A stretch of DNA of 64,000 bases from Bisbaumannia salifodinae (GTDB lineage: Bacteria; Pseudomonadota; Gammaproteobacteria; Pseudomonadales; Halomonadaceae), in NCBI RefSeq assembly GCF_039522585.1, contig NZ_BAAADR010000022.1. One strand, written 5' to 3'. Under the pieces are notes generated by a model, which worked only from the letters and a program-made list of their open reading frames with translations, searched no databases and was not told where the DNA came from. Shown in pieces: positions 27,444-35,560 of the stretch. The translations under genes were made by a program, and so were the position numbers. Position 1 is the stretch's first letter, and each line of letters starts with the position of its first letter.

Positions 27444-28577
27444 TTAGCGCGACGGCAGGAATGTCAGGGGGTCCTGAGGCTGGCCGTTACGCCGCACCTC
27501 GAAGTGCAACTTGACCCGGTCGGCATCGGTATCACCCATGGTAGCGATCACCTCGCCCGCCTCCACCACGTCATTCTCGCTGACGCTCAGGCTATCGTTG
27601 TGGGCGTAGGCGCTGAGGTATTCGTCGTTGTGCTTGAGCAGGATCAGGTTACCGTACCCCCTGACGCCACTGCCCGCATAGACCACGATGCCTGGTCCGG
27701 CTGCCTTGACAGATTGCCCCTTTTGTCCGGCGATATCAATGCCGGCGGTGATGTTGCCACCGTCGCCGAAACTGCCCACCAGCTCGCCCTCCGTCGGCCA
27801 CTGCCAGGGCACTTCGGCCACCGGCGTATAGGTGCGCTGGCCATTGCGGCTGGCCGGGGCAGCCTCCTCGGCCGGGGCCGCGGCCACCTCCTGGGACTCA
27901 GTATCCGCCACCGACGATGACGATTCGGTGTCGGCGACGTCCCGAGCGTCAGTATCCCGGCTCTCGGTGCTTGAGCTCTCAACGGCGGACTCACGGGAGG
28001 CCGCCTGCTGTGCCTGGCGCGCCTCGCGCTCGGCCAGGTCGCGCTCGCTGAGGCGGCCATCGGCCCCCGGGCTGTCGGGATTGACGATCGGTCCGGGCGC
28101 GGCCATCTCGGCCTCGGCCACCTGGTCGGCCGCCGCCATCGCCTCACCCTCCAGGGGCGTGGCGCTCAGGCGCCGATTGCGCTCGATGGCGGACTCGTCC
28201 GGGGCCAGCCAGTCCAGGTCGCCGTCCGCCGGCGCCTCGCCCAGGGGCGTGATCTGGACGCCGCCGGGGCGCGCCTCGCTGGCGGTGTCGGCCAGGGCCC
28301 GCCCACCCTCGCCGCCGCCCAGGCGCAGTTGCTGACCGGGCTGCAACTGATAGGGAGGCCCGATCTGGTTGAGCCGCGCCAGCTCGCGATAGTCCATGTC
28401 GTGGCGCCAGGCGATACCATAGAGGGTATCACCGGGCTCCACGGTGTAGCTGGCGGGCGCCGTGGCTTCGCGGGCCACCGAGAGATCACGCACGGTGACC
28501 TGGCCACCGGGCTGCTGCTGGGCGGCACAGCCCGCCATGGCCAGGGCCACCGCCGATACCAAGAGTGCCTTACGCAT
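27444..28577 (-). CDS. nlpD: NlpD: LysM/LytM-domain lipoprotein, amidase activator
   Basis: An outer-membrane lipoprotein that activates the cell-separation amidase AmiC. Lipobox LAMAGC at residues 13-18 is followed by a LysM domain (about 45-90), a long Ser/Glu/Asp-rich linker and a C-terminal LytM domain (about 255-375). The peptidase metal site is degenerate: the first His position in GNITAGIDIAG is not His, while YAH and LHFEVR remain. This fits a non-catalytic activator. ATG 28577 has AAGGAGG seven bases upstream. The start overlaps the DUF368 stop by one base (TGATG). Confidence 0.94.
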   Translation of the reverse strand: MRKALLVSAVALAMAGCAAQQQPGGQVTVRDLSVAREATAPASYTVEPGDTLYGIAWRHDMDYRELARLNQIGPPYQLQPGQQLRLGGGEGGRALADTASEARPGGVQITPLGEAPADGDLDWLAPDESAIERNRRLSATPLEGEAMAAADQVAEAEMAAPGPIVNPDSPGADGRLSERDLAEREARQAQQAASRESAVESSSTESRDTDARDVADTESSSSVADTESQEVAAAPAEEAAPASRNGQRTYTPVAEVPWQWPTEGELVGSFGDGGNITAGIDIAGQKGQSVKAAGPGIVVYAGSGVRGYGNLILLKHNDEYLSAYAHNDSLSVSENDVVEAGEVIATMGDTDADRVKLHFEVRRNGQPQDPLTFLPSR

Positions 28578-29518
28578 CAATGTCCTCCTTGGGATGCCTG
28601 GGATCCGGCCTGTCGGCTGATCACCAGCACCAGAATCAAGCCTGCCAGCATCAGCGCCAGCACGGGAACGAGCTGGGCCGATTCGCCGGTAAGCTGGGCA
28701 TAGTCATGGGGTAGCAGGTAGCGATAGTCCAGGGGGATCATCTGCTCCGCCGGCCCGAGTTGGTAGCGCACCAGTTCCCGCCAGGGCCAGAGCAGCGGCA
28801 GGGAACCGACGATAAAGCCGATCATCAGCTGCAGGGTGCCGGTGCGGGCATGGTGCAGCAACCAGGAGAGCAGCCGCGAGAAGAAGAACAACCCCAGCAA
28901 ACAGCCCACCCCGAACTGGGCGATCAGCGCCAGATCGAAGCCCTTGATGCCCTCCATCACGGTGCCGTAGAGCCCCATGGTCAGCAGCAGGAAGCTGCCC
29001 GAGAGCCCCGGCAGCAGCAGGGCACTGATGGCGATGGCGCCGGCCACCACCAGCATCAGCGACTCCGCCCCCAGCTCCGCCACCAGAGGCATCAGCCCCG
29101 GCAGGGCGCGGGCCAGCAGCAGGCCGCCGATCAGCGGCAGCACATGCCAGAGGCGCCAGTTCTGCAGGCTGCGGCTGACCACCAGGGCCGAGGCGGCCAC
29201 CAGGCCAAAGAAGAAGGCATCCAGCAGCAGCGGCTGAGCCTCCAGCAGCCAGGTGACCAGATGCGCCACGCTGACCAGGCTGATGCCGATGCCCAGCAGC
29301 AGCGGCCCCACGAAGGCCAGGTTGAGGTGCAGGGCCAGGCCGCTCAGGCCACCGCGCCGCCAGGCGCCGAAGGCAGCGGGGCCGAACTGCTTGATGGTAT
29401 GGATCAACTCCTCGTAGATACCGGTGACGAAGGCGATGGTGCCCCCGGACACCCCGGGCACCGCGTCGGCGGCCCCCATGCCGGCGCCCTTGAGAAAAAC
29501 GCTAACCTTGGACTTCAA
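28577..29518 (-). CDS. DUF368 polytopic membrane protein
   Basis: An integral membrane protein of 313 residues with about eight hydrophobic segments. The start KGAGMGAADAVPGVSGGTIAFVTGIYEELI is the DUF368 signature, and LLPGLSGSFLLLTMGLY is the inverted-repeat counterpart; the family has been linked to undecaprenyl-phosphate translocation. I chose TTG at 29518: it has AAGGAG seven bases upstream and overlaps the pcm stop by four bases (TTGA). The longer frame to 29611 would overlap pcm without similarity. Coupled between pcm and nlpD. Confidence 0.88.
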   Translation of the reverse strand: MKSKVSVFLKGAGMGAADAVPGVSGGTIAFVTGIYEELIHTIKQFGPAAFGAWRRGGLSGLALHLNLAFVGPLLLGIGISLVSVAHLVTWLLEAQPLLLDAFFFGLVAASALVVSRSLQNWRLWHVLPLIGGLLLARALPGLMPLVAELGAESLMLVVAGAIAISALLLPGLSGSFLLLTMGLYGTVMEGIKGFDLALIAQFGVGCLLGLFFFSRLLSWLLHHARTGTLQLMIGFIVGSLPLLWPWRELVRYQLGPAEQMIPLDYRYLLPHDYAQLTGESAQLVPVLALMLAGLILVLVISRQAGSQASQGGH

Positions 29519-30180
29519 CGAATGACTCCTTCCAGTAGCGGCACGAAGCGAACCCGCTCGAGCCGCTGATAATCGTAACCCTGCCCCTGGCGCTGAACCC
29601 GGGTCAACCACTGCTGGCCGTCGCTCTCCTCCAGGGGAGCGATCAGCACCCCGCCCTCCGTCAGCTGTTCCAGCAGCGCCTCGGGCAGTTCACTGGCGCA
29701 GGCGGTGAGCAGGATCACATCGAAGGGCGCCGCCTCCGGCCAGCCATGGCCGCCATCGGCCAGGCGCAGATGAGCGTTGTAGGCCCCCAGCCGCCGCAGC
29801 CGCTCCCCGGCGCGGCGATGCAGGGCGGCGATGCGCTCCACCGACCACACCTCGGGCACCAGCCGCGCCAGGATCAGGGTCTGGTAGCCGGAGCCGGTGC
29901 CGATCTCCAGCACCCGCCGCGGTGCTTCATTGACCACCAGTTCGCTCATGCGTGCCACCATCCCGGGCTGGGAAAGCGTCTGGCCATGGCCGATGGGCAG
30001 GGCGGTATCCTCGTAGGCGCGGTGGGCCAAAGCCTCGTCGAGGAACAGGTGGCGCGGCTCGGCGGCCATCACCTCCAGCACCCGGGGCTCCTCGATGCCG
30101 GCCCGGGCCAGGCGCCGCGCCAGGCGGTCCCGGGTGCGCTGGGAGGTCATGCCGATACCGCGCAGGTCAAGCGAGTGCAT
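29515..30180 (-). CDS. pcm: Protein-L-isoaspartate O-methyltransferase
   Basis: Repairs isoaspartyl residues in aged proteins using S-adenosylmethionine. LPIGHGQTLSQPGMVARMSELV and the SAM-binding VLEIGTGSGYQTLIL (about residues 77-91 of the chosen frame) are diagnostic, as is the C-terminal RVRFVPLLEG. The ATG at 30180 gives 221 residues and overlaps surE by 14 bases; ATG 30150 (MTSQRTRDRL) is a plausible shorter start. Lies in the surE-pcm-nlpD-rpoS order well known in gamma-proteobacteria. Confidence 0.94.
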   Translation of the reverse strand: MHSLDLRGIGMTSQRTRDRLARRLARAGIEEPRVLEVMAAEPRHLFLDEALAHRAYEDTALPIGHGQTLSQPGMVARMSELVVNEAPRRVLEIGTGSGYQTLILARLVPEVWSVERIAALHRRAGERLRRLGAYNAHLRLADGGHGWPEAAPFDVILLTACASELPEALLEQLTEGGVLIAPLEESDGQQWLTRVQRQGQGYDYQRLERVRFVPLLEGVIR

Positions 30181-30913
30181 CCAACCAGCCTCGTACGTCA
30201 GCCAGGGCCGCATGCCGGGTCAGGTCGGTCTGCAGCGGCGTGATGGACACATAGCCCGCCTCCACGGCGGCGAAATCGGTATCGGGACCATCGTCGGCGC
30301 TCTCCCCCACGGCGGCGATCCAGTAGCGCTCGCGGCCCCGCGGATCCTTGACCCGCAGCGGACGGGCGGCGGGGCCGCGGAAGCCCAGCCGGGTCACCCG
30401 AAAGCCCTGGATCTCGTGCCAGGGCCGGTCGGGCACATTGACATTGAGCAGGCTGCGGGGCGGCAGCGACAGGGTGTCGGCGGCATTGACCAGGCTCGCC
30501 GCCACCCGGCCGGCGGTCTCGAAATGGCGACTGCCCACCAGCGACATGGCGATGGCCGTCATGCCCAGGTTGCGCCCCTCCATGGCCGCCGCCACGGTGC
30601 CGGAATAGAGGACGTCGTCGCCCAGGTTAGCGCCGTGGTTGATGCCGGAGATCACCAGGTCCGGGGTCTCCTCCCAGAGGTCGCTGACGCCCAGGTAGAC
30701 GCAGTCCGCCGGGGTGCCGTCGACGCTGTAGAAACCGTTGTCCAGGGCGTTGAGCGATAGCGGACGGGTCAGGGTCAGGGAGTTGCTGGCCCCGCTCTTG
30801 TCGCGATCCGGGGCCACCACCCGCAGCCTGGCCAGGCCCGCCAGGGCGTCATGGAGGGCGCGCAGCCCCGGCGCGTGAACGCCATCGTCATTGGAGAGCA
30901 GCAGTCGTCGCAT
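30167..30913 (-). CDS. surE: 5'/3'-nucleotidase SurE
   Basis: A metal-dependent stationary-phase phosphatase acting on nucleoside monophosphates and polyphosphate. The N-terminal LLLSNDDGVHAPGLRAL holds the metal-binding Asp pair; APDRDKSGASNSLT, DGTPADCV and VISGINHGANLGDDVLYSGTV are family motifs. Length is 248 (E. coli 253). Its stop lies inside the pcm start region, so the two are translated together. truD lies 69 bases upstream on the same strand. Confidence 0.97.
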   Translation of the reverse strand: MRRLLLSNDDGVHAPGLRALHDALAGLARLRVVAPDRDKSGASNSLTLTRPLSLNALDNGFYSVDGTPADCVYLGVSDLWEETPDLVISGINHGANLGDDVLYSGTVAAAMEGRNLGMTAIAMSLVGSRHFETAGRVAASLVNAADTLSLPPRSLLNVNVPDRPWHEIQGFRVTRLGFRGPAARPLRVKDPRGRERYWIAAVGESADDGPDTDFAAVEAGYVSITPLQTDLTRHAALADVRGWLDALA

Positions 30914-30982
30914 CCTGGGTCCTCGTCTTATCCACCGGCTGAGCGGATGATACTCGCGGCGAATCGTCGTCGGGTTCTGGGG

Positions 30983-32032
30983 CTAAAGGGTCGGGTGACT
31001 GATCAATTCCCGGAGCACGGCGGTGGCGAAGCCGCCCCGGGGCAGATCGAAGGCGAGCCAGAGGCCGCCCGCGTCCCGCTGCAGGCTGGGATGCCCCAGG
31101 CGCAGGCGCAGGGCACGCCGCCCCAAGCTCACCCCAGCGGCCTCGAGGCCGGCGCAGAGCGCCGGCGCCAGCATCGTCAGGGCCTGTTCATACTGGGCCG
31201 CCTGCTCGCGACTGCCCAGGGCCCCCTTGCCCCAGAGCACGCCGCTGGGGTGCAGGTCGAGGCGTTCGGCCCGGGCCAGGAGTTCCGCGTCCGGTGTCTC
31301 CACCAGGAACTGGCTGGCGGTGCCATCCAGGATCACCAGCTCGCCGGGCAGCGGCGTGGCCCAGTTGCCCTCGGCGATGCGTGTCGCCAGCAACTGATTG
31401 AAGAGGTAGCTGCGCGCCGCGGAGAGCAGCAATCCCTCCGGGTCGGCGCGCTTGCGCCAGCCGCGCCCCAGCAGGGCCTCGGCGCGCCCCAGGTTGCGCC
31501 CCTCGTGGCCGAAGCGCTGGGGGCCGAAGTAGTTGGGCACGCCCTGTTCGATCAGCGCCTGCCAGCGGGCCGCGAAGCCCGGATCCTCGCAGGCCTCGCC
31601 GGTCAGGCGCAGGCGGAAGCGGTTGCCCTTGTGCACCCCGCGCTTGAGCTTGCGGGGATGACGGTGGTATTCCAGCAGCCGCACCGGGGTCTCCCCCAGG
31701 CGCGCCTCCAGGTCCTCCGGCGCCTCGCGGCCGGGCAGATGCACCGAGAGCCACTGGCGGGTCACCGCCTGGCGATCCTTGAGGCCGGCGTAGCCGATAT
31801 CCCGCGGCCGCACCTCGCAGGCCCGGGCCAGGCGCTTGACCAGCTCGATAGTGGTCAGGTCACGCTTCTCCACCCATAGCCAGAGGTGCTCCCCCTGCCC
31901 TTCCGGGGCGAAGTCGAGCAGTTCCTCCACCAGGAAGGCCTCGGGGGTGGCACGATACTCCCCCGGCGGCGGCGTGCCGAGTCGCGCCTCCAGGACCCGC
32001 GGCCAGTTCGGCGGCCAACTGATCTCGCTCAT
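30983..32032 (-). CDS. truD: tRNA pseudouridine(13) synthase TruD
   Basis: Makes pseudouridine 13 in tRNA-Glu and others. The catalytic Asp is in IGYAGLKDRQAVTRQWLS (about residue 80), and the family segments FRLRLTGE and VPNYFGPQRFGHEGRNL follow. Length 349 matches E. coli TruD. The start overlaps the ispF stop (ATGA), fitting the conserved ispD-ispF-truD-surE order. Confidence 0.96.
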   Translation of the reverse strand: MSEISWPPNWPRVLEARLGTPPPGEYRATPEAFLVEELLDFAPEGQGEHLWLWVEKRDLTTIELVKRLARACEVRPRDIGYAGLKDRQAVTRQWLSVHLPGREAPEDLEARLGETPVRLLEYHRHPRKLKRGVHKGNRFRLRLTGEACEDPGFAARWQALIEQGVPNYFGPQRFGHEGRNLGRAEALLGRGWRKRADPEGLLLSAARSYLFNQLLATRIAEGNWATPLPGELVILDGTASQFLVETPDAELLARAERLDLHPSGVLWGKGALGSREQAAQYEQALTMLAPALCAGLEAAGVSLGRRALRLRLGHPSLQRDAGGLWLAFDLPRGGFATAVLRELISHPTL

Positions 32033-32511
32033 GCCAAGCGCTCCAGCAGCACCACCGCCTCGGCGGCGATGCCCTCGCCGCGGCCGGTGAAGCCGAGGCG
32101 CTCGGTGGTGGTGGCCTTGAGATTGATGGCATCCCGAGGGGCCGCCAGGTCCTCGGCCAGGTGGGTCATCATGGCCGCCAGGTGGGGCGCCATCCTGGGG
32201 GCCTGGGCGATCAGGGTGGCATCCAGGTTGCCGAGCCGATAGCCGGCCTCCGTCACCAGGCGATAGACATGGCGCAGCAGGTCGCGGCTGTCGGCGCCGG
32301 CCCAGGCGGCATCGGTGTCGGGGAAGTGGCGGCCGATATCGCCCAGGGCGCAGGCGCCGAGCAGGGCATCGCAGATGGCATGCAACAGCACATCGCCATC
32401 GGAGTGGGCCACGAAGCCGTGATCGAAGGGGATGCGTACCCCGCCCAGCATCAGGTGGTCACCCTCGCCGAAGCGATGGACGTCGAAGCCATGGCCGATT
32501 CTCAGGCGCAT
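32029..32511 (-). CDS. ispF: 2-C-methyl-D-erythritol 2,4-cyclodiphosphate synthase
   Basis: Fifth step of the MEP isoprenoid pathway. Metal ligands lie in GHGFDVHRF (residues 6-14) and the later HSDGDVLLHAICDALLGA; GDIGRHFPDTD is diagnostic. 160 residues, a normal size. Overlaps ispD by one base and truD by four, so the three are a tightly coupled unit. Confidence 0.97.
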   Translation of the reverse strand: MRLRIGHGFDVHRFGEGDHLMLGGVRIPFDHGFVAHSDGDVLLHAICDALLGACALGDIGRHFPDTDAAWAGADSRDLLRHVYRLVTEAGYRLGNLDATLIAQAPRMAPHLAAMMTHLAEDLAAPRDAINLKATTTERLGFTGRGEGIAAEAVVLLERLA

Positions 32512-33233
32512 CAGGCAGGTTCTCCGGGGTTACGATAAGGTTCGTCCTGGGCGGCGAGGATCCACCCCGCCAGGCCCAGGTCGTCGGGATGGGTAACCTT
32601 GAGGTTGTCGCGCCGCCCGCTTACCAGGCGTGGCGCCAGGCCCAGGGCCTCCACCGCCGAGGCCTCGTCGGTGATCGCCACGCCCTGGGCCCGGGCCGTC
32701 TCGAGGGCGCGACACAGCAGCCCATAGCCGAAGCCCTGGGGGGTCAGGGCGTGCCAGAGGCCGTCCCGGGGCTCGGTGGCGCGGATCCGGCCCCGGCCGT
32801 CGTCGCGTTTCATGGTGTCGGCCACCGGCGCGGCGAGGATGGCCCCGGCGGGCGCGGCGAGGGCGGCATCTCTGAGCCGACGCAGGTCATCGACGGTGAC
32901 GCAGGGGCGGGCCACGTCGTGGACCAGCACCAGGTCGTCGACATCGGCCTCCGAGGCGATGGCCGCCAGGGCCCCGCTGACGCTGTCCACCCGCTCGGCA
33001 CCGCCGGGGGTGCGCCGCCAGTCGGCGAAGGGCACCCAGCGGGGATCGAACCAGGCATCGTCGGGATCGAGGCAGAGGCAGAGCCGGGCCTCGGGGAAGG
33101 CCCGGTGCAGCCGCGCCAGGGTGCGCGCCAGGATCGGCCGCCCGGCCAGCTCCAGGTACTGCTTGGGGCGGTCCGCGCCCATCCTTCTCCCCTGCCCGGC
33201 GGCGGGCACGATCAGCCATAGCCGACGGCTCAT
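32511..33233 (-). CDS. ispD: 2-C-methyl-D-erythritol 4-phosphate cytidylyltransferase
   Basis: Third step of the MEP pathway: joins CTP and methylerythritol phosphate. The nucleotide loop VPAAGQGRRMGADRPKQYLEL (residues 9-29), VLVHDVARPCV and the C-terminal KVTHPDDLGLA are family motifs; 240 residues. ATG 33233 has GGGGAGGGG about seven bases upstream. The first 15 codons and the ribosome site also occur 110 bases upstream as a near-identical copy that starts a 37-codon mini-ORF ending in ATGA with this start codon. Confidence 0.96.
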   Translation of the reverse strand: MSRRLWLIVPAAGQGRRMGADRPKQYLELAGRPILARTLARLHRAFPEARLCLCLDPDDAWFDPRWVPFADWRRTPGGAERVDSVSGALAAIASEADVDDLVLVHDVARPCVTVDDLRRLRDAALAAPAGAILAAPVADTMKRDDGRGRIRATEPRDGLWHALTPQGFGYGLLCRALETARAQGVAITDEASAVEALGLAPRLVSGRRDNLKVTHPDDLGLAGWILAAQDEPYRNPGEPA

Positions 33234-33343
33234 GAATGCCCCTCCCCGGCCAGGCCCCAAGCAGGCTTGGGACGGCCGCCCCCTCTCCCATTACTGCTCC
33301 CCTGCCCCGCAGCGGGCACGATCAGCCATAGCCGACGGCTCAT
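33230..33343 (-). other. Mini-ORF from a duplicated ftsB/ispD junction
   Basis: The segment 33297-33343 repeats 33187-33233 with two mismatches in 47 bases. The outer copy begins at an ATG that overlaps the ftsB stop (ATGA) and encodes MSRRLWLIVPAAGQG, identical to the IspD N-terminus, then diverges and stops after 37 residues in a second ATGA shared with ispD. The IspD fold is not completed, so no IspD activity is expected. It looks like a tandem duplication of an overlapping junction; it may preserve translational coupling from ftsB to ispD. Confidence 0.8.
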
Positions 33344-33678
33344 GGGCGGCCCTCCTCGGCGCCGATAGGCAAGGCATTCTGCTCGATCAGGGCCGATTCG
33401 ATCACCACCCCGGGCACCCAGAAGAACTGCTCATCGCGGCGCACCATGCCCAGTTCGCTGCGGCCCCGCTCCTCGATGGCATCGAGGCCGGTCTTGAGGT
33501 CACTCACCTCGGCGGCCAGGCGCTGGTTGCGGGCGCGTAGCGGCTCGTTGGCCGTCTCCACCGCGTCGGCCCGGGCGCGGGTCTCGGCCAGCTCGCGCAG
33601 GCCGCCCTCGCCGAACCACAGGCGGTACTGGAGCAGGGCGATCAGCACCAGCAGCACGCCGGCCAGCCACTTGAGCAT
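33340..33678 (-). CDS. ftsB: Cell division protein FtsB
   Basis: A small bitopic divisome protein that forms a complex with FtsL and FtsQ. Residues 3-20 (KWLAGVLLVLIALLQYRLW) form the membrane helix; the GEGGL turn is followed by a coiled coil (about 25-70, REL...LRARNQRLAAEVSDLKTGLDAIEERGR in part) and the ELGMVRRDEQFFWV segment typical of FtsB. 112 residues. The stop overlaps the start of the duplicated ispD mini-ORF. A longer open frame to 34476 is antisense-type shadow of the upstream gene and is rejected. Confidence 0.95.
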   Translation of the reverse strand: MLKWLAGVLLVLIALLQYRLWFGEGGLRELAETRARADAVETANEPLRARNQRLAAEVSDLKTGLDAIEERGRSELGMVRRDEQFFWVPGVVIESALIEQNALPIGAEEGRP

Positions 33679-33755
33679 GAGGTCATCCCATCCACGGAAA
33701 AGGTCGGCGCCGATTATGCCATTATCGCCACCATGGCGGCGAGTCGCGGCCCGGG

Positions 33756-34913
33756 TTATCCGAGAGAGTGCTTGAACGGCAGGGCCGCCTCGGCGGCATC
33801 GCAGTAGGCCGCCAGGTGGCAGGCCTCCTCGGCGCAGAAACGCACCACGGCGTCGCGCAGCCGCGGGTCGGCGATATGGTGCAGGGAGCGCAAACGGCTC
33901 GGAGCGAAGCCCCGGGTCAACTTGTGCTCGCCCTGGGTGCCCGGGTCGAAGGTGGTCAGCCCCTTGGCCAGGCAGTGCTCGATGCCCTGATAGTAGCAGG
34001 CCTCGAAATGCAGGCTGTCGGCCATCACCTCGCTGCCCCAGTAGCGGCCATAGAGGGTACGGGTGCCCTGCAGGCTCAGTGCCGCCGCCACCGGGCGCCC
34101 CTCCAGCCAGGCCCGCACCAGCAACAGCGCCTCGGGCATCGTCGCCCTGAGTCGCTGGAAGAATGCCAGCGGCAGGTAGGGGCGCTGCCCCCGCTCCAGG
34201 TAGGTGAGGCAGTAGCAGCGGTAGAAGTGCGCAAGCGCCGCCTCGTCGATGGCCTCCCCTTCCAGACGCTCCAACTGCAGCCCCTGGTCGGCGACCAAGC
34301 GCCGCTCGCGGCGAATCGCCTTGCGCCGCTTGGAGGTCAGCGCCGCCAGGAAGCCGTCGAAGTCGCCGAAGCCCGCATCCCGCCACTGGAATTGCACCCC
34401 ATGACGCACGATCAGCGCCGGCCTGGCCTCGAGCCAGGCATCCACCTCGGCCGCCTCGGCAAACAGCAGGTGCCAACCGGAGAGCGCGCTACCCTCCCAA
34501 TGGGTGGCCAGGTGGCGCCGCGCCGCCCCGGGGTCGATGCCTGGCGCCAGCAGCAGGCGTGGCCCCGGCGCCGGGGTAAAGGGAATCGCGCTCAGGGCCT
34601 TGGGGTAGTAGCGGCCACCCGCCCGCTCCCAGGCATCCGCCCAGCCCCAGTCGAAGACGTACTCGCCCCGGGAGTGGGCCTTGTGATAGAGCGGCAGGGC
34701 CCCGACCAGTTGCTCGCCCCGCCACAGGCAGAGGTGTCGCGGCGTCCAGCCGCTGGCTGCGCAGACCGCCCCGCTCGCCTCCAGGGCGGCCAGGAATTCA
34801 TGGCGCAGGAAGGGGTAGTCATCCCCGACCAGGGCATTCCAGCGGGCGGCGGCCACCTCGTCGATGGCGGCCAGCGATTGCACCCGCAGGGCGGGGCGGA
34901 CAGATCCGTGCAT
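33756..34913 (-). CDS. GNAT/FemAB-like family protein (DUF482, 'peptidogalycan biosynthesis' type)
   Basis: A predicted acyltransferase-fold protein of 385 residues. YVFDWGWADAWERAGGRYYPKAL, SKRRKAIRRERRLV, YLPLAFFQRL, GRYWGSE and the end-segment FDPGTQGEHKLTRGFAP are hallmarks of the DUF482/COG3146 family, whose biochemical role is not established. No signal peptide is seen. The ATG at 34913 is chosen because the frame upstream lacks family similarity. Upstream of ftsB on the same strand, 77 bases away. Confidence 0.85.
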   Translation of the reverse strand: MHGSVRPALRVQSLAAIDEVAAARWNALVGDDYPFLRHEFLAALEASGAVCAASGWTPRHLCLWRGEQLVGALPLYHKAHSRGEYVFDWGWADAWERAGGRYYPKALSAIPFTPAPGPRLLLAPGIDPGAARRHLATHWEGSALSGWHLLFAEAAEVDAWLEARPALIVRHGVQFQWRDAGFGDFDGFLAALTSKRRKAIRRERRLVADQGLQLERLEGEAIDEAALAHFYRCYCLTYLERGQRPYLPLAFFQRLRATMPEALLLVRAWLEGRPVAAALSLQGTRTLYGRYWGSEVMADSLHFEACYYQGIEHCLAKGLTTFDPGTQGEHKLTRGFAPSRLRSLHHIADPRLRDAVVRFCAEEACHLAAYCDAAEAALPFKHSLG

Positions 34914-35006
34914 AGGACAGGCTCTCGGACGACGACCCTGCGACCATAGCGAAGCGGCGCCCACCGGGAAAGTGGGCGCCGCCAAACGAGCGAAAAAGCA
35001 GATGGA

Positions 35007-35327
35007 TTAGCGTCGCGCGGCCTGGCGCCGGGGGGGCGTCGGTTCCGAGGCATCGCTGGGCTCGGCGGCCACCTGCGACGGCGCCGGGCGCGATGGCGCG
35101 GCGGCCCGGGGACGACAGGCGGCCAGCAGGGCCTCGAACTGCTCATGGGTCAGCTCCACGCGCTCGCTGCCCTGACCGGGCGCCCAGCAGACCCAGAGCA
35201 CCGGCGAGGCCTGGGCCTGATCGACGCCCACGATGCGCCCCTCGCGGCCCTTCTGGGTATCGCGAAGCGAGAGCCCCAGCAAGGGCTGCACATCGACGGG
35301 GGGCGGGAATCTCACTCTGCCTGTCAC
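35007..35327 (-). CDS. Small hypothetical protein
   Basis: I do not recognise this 106-residue protein. It has a compact N-terminal part (residues 1-70, with VDVQPLLGLSLRDTQKGREGRIV and a SERVELTHEQFEALL helix) and a Pro/Ala/Arg-rich disordered tail. GTG 35327 is preceded by GGAG at a suitable distance; an ATG 18 bases upstream runs into a stop. No membrane segment. Neighbours (gap, DUF482) do not indicate a role. Confidence 0.6.
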   Translation of the reverse strand: MTGRVRFPPPVDVQPLLGLSLRDTQKGREGRIVGVDQAQASPVLWVCWAPGQGSERVELTHEQFEALLAACRPRAAAPSRPAPSQVAAEPSDASEPTPPRRQAARR

Positions 35328-35450
35328 GGCCGCTGCTCCATGTTAGTGACCATTCAGCGTCCATCGCTGATGGGACTAAGCCTAGCAGCTTAGCGCCGGA
35401 CAAGCACCGTTGGCCAGCGCCGAAGTCAAGCGTCGCGGCAGAAACGAGAA

Positions 35451-35471
35451 CGGGTGCCCGAGGGGCACCCG
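35451..35471 (-). terminator. Intrinsic terminator of gap
   Basis: Perfect nine-base stem CGGGTGCCC/GGGCACCCG with loop GAG, 90 bases past the gap stop; the minus-strand RNA continues TTCTCGTTTC, a moderately U-rich tail. Confidence 0.7.
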
Positions 35472-35560
35472 TGAAGCGCAGGACATGACGCCACCATGAC
35501 ACCGGAGCGGAGCCGTGAGTCGCCGTGGGCATGGCGACGCCATATCGTGCCGGGGGTGGA

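Noticed and set aside
33340..34476. Fusion-like frame joining DUF482 region to ftsB
   Set aside because: The upstream part is out of phase with the DUF482 gene; FtsB begins at 33678.
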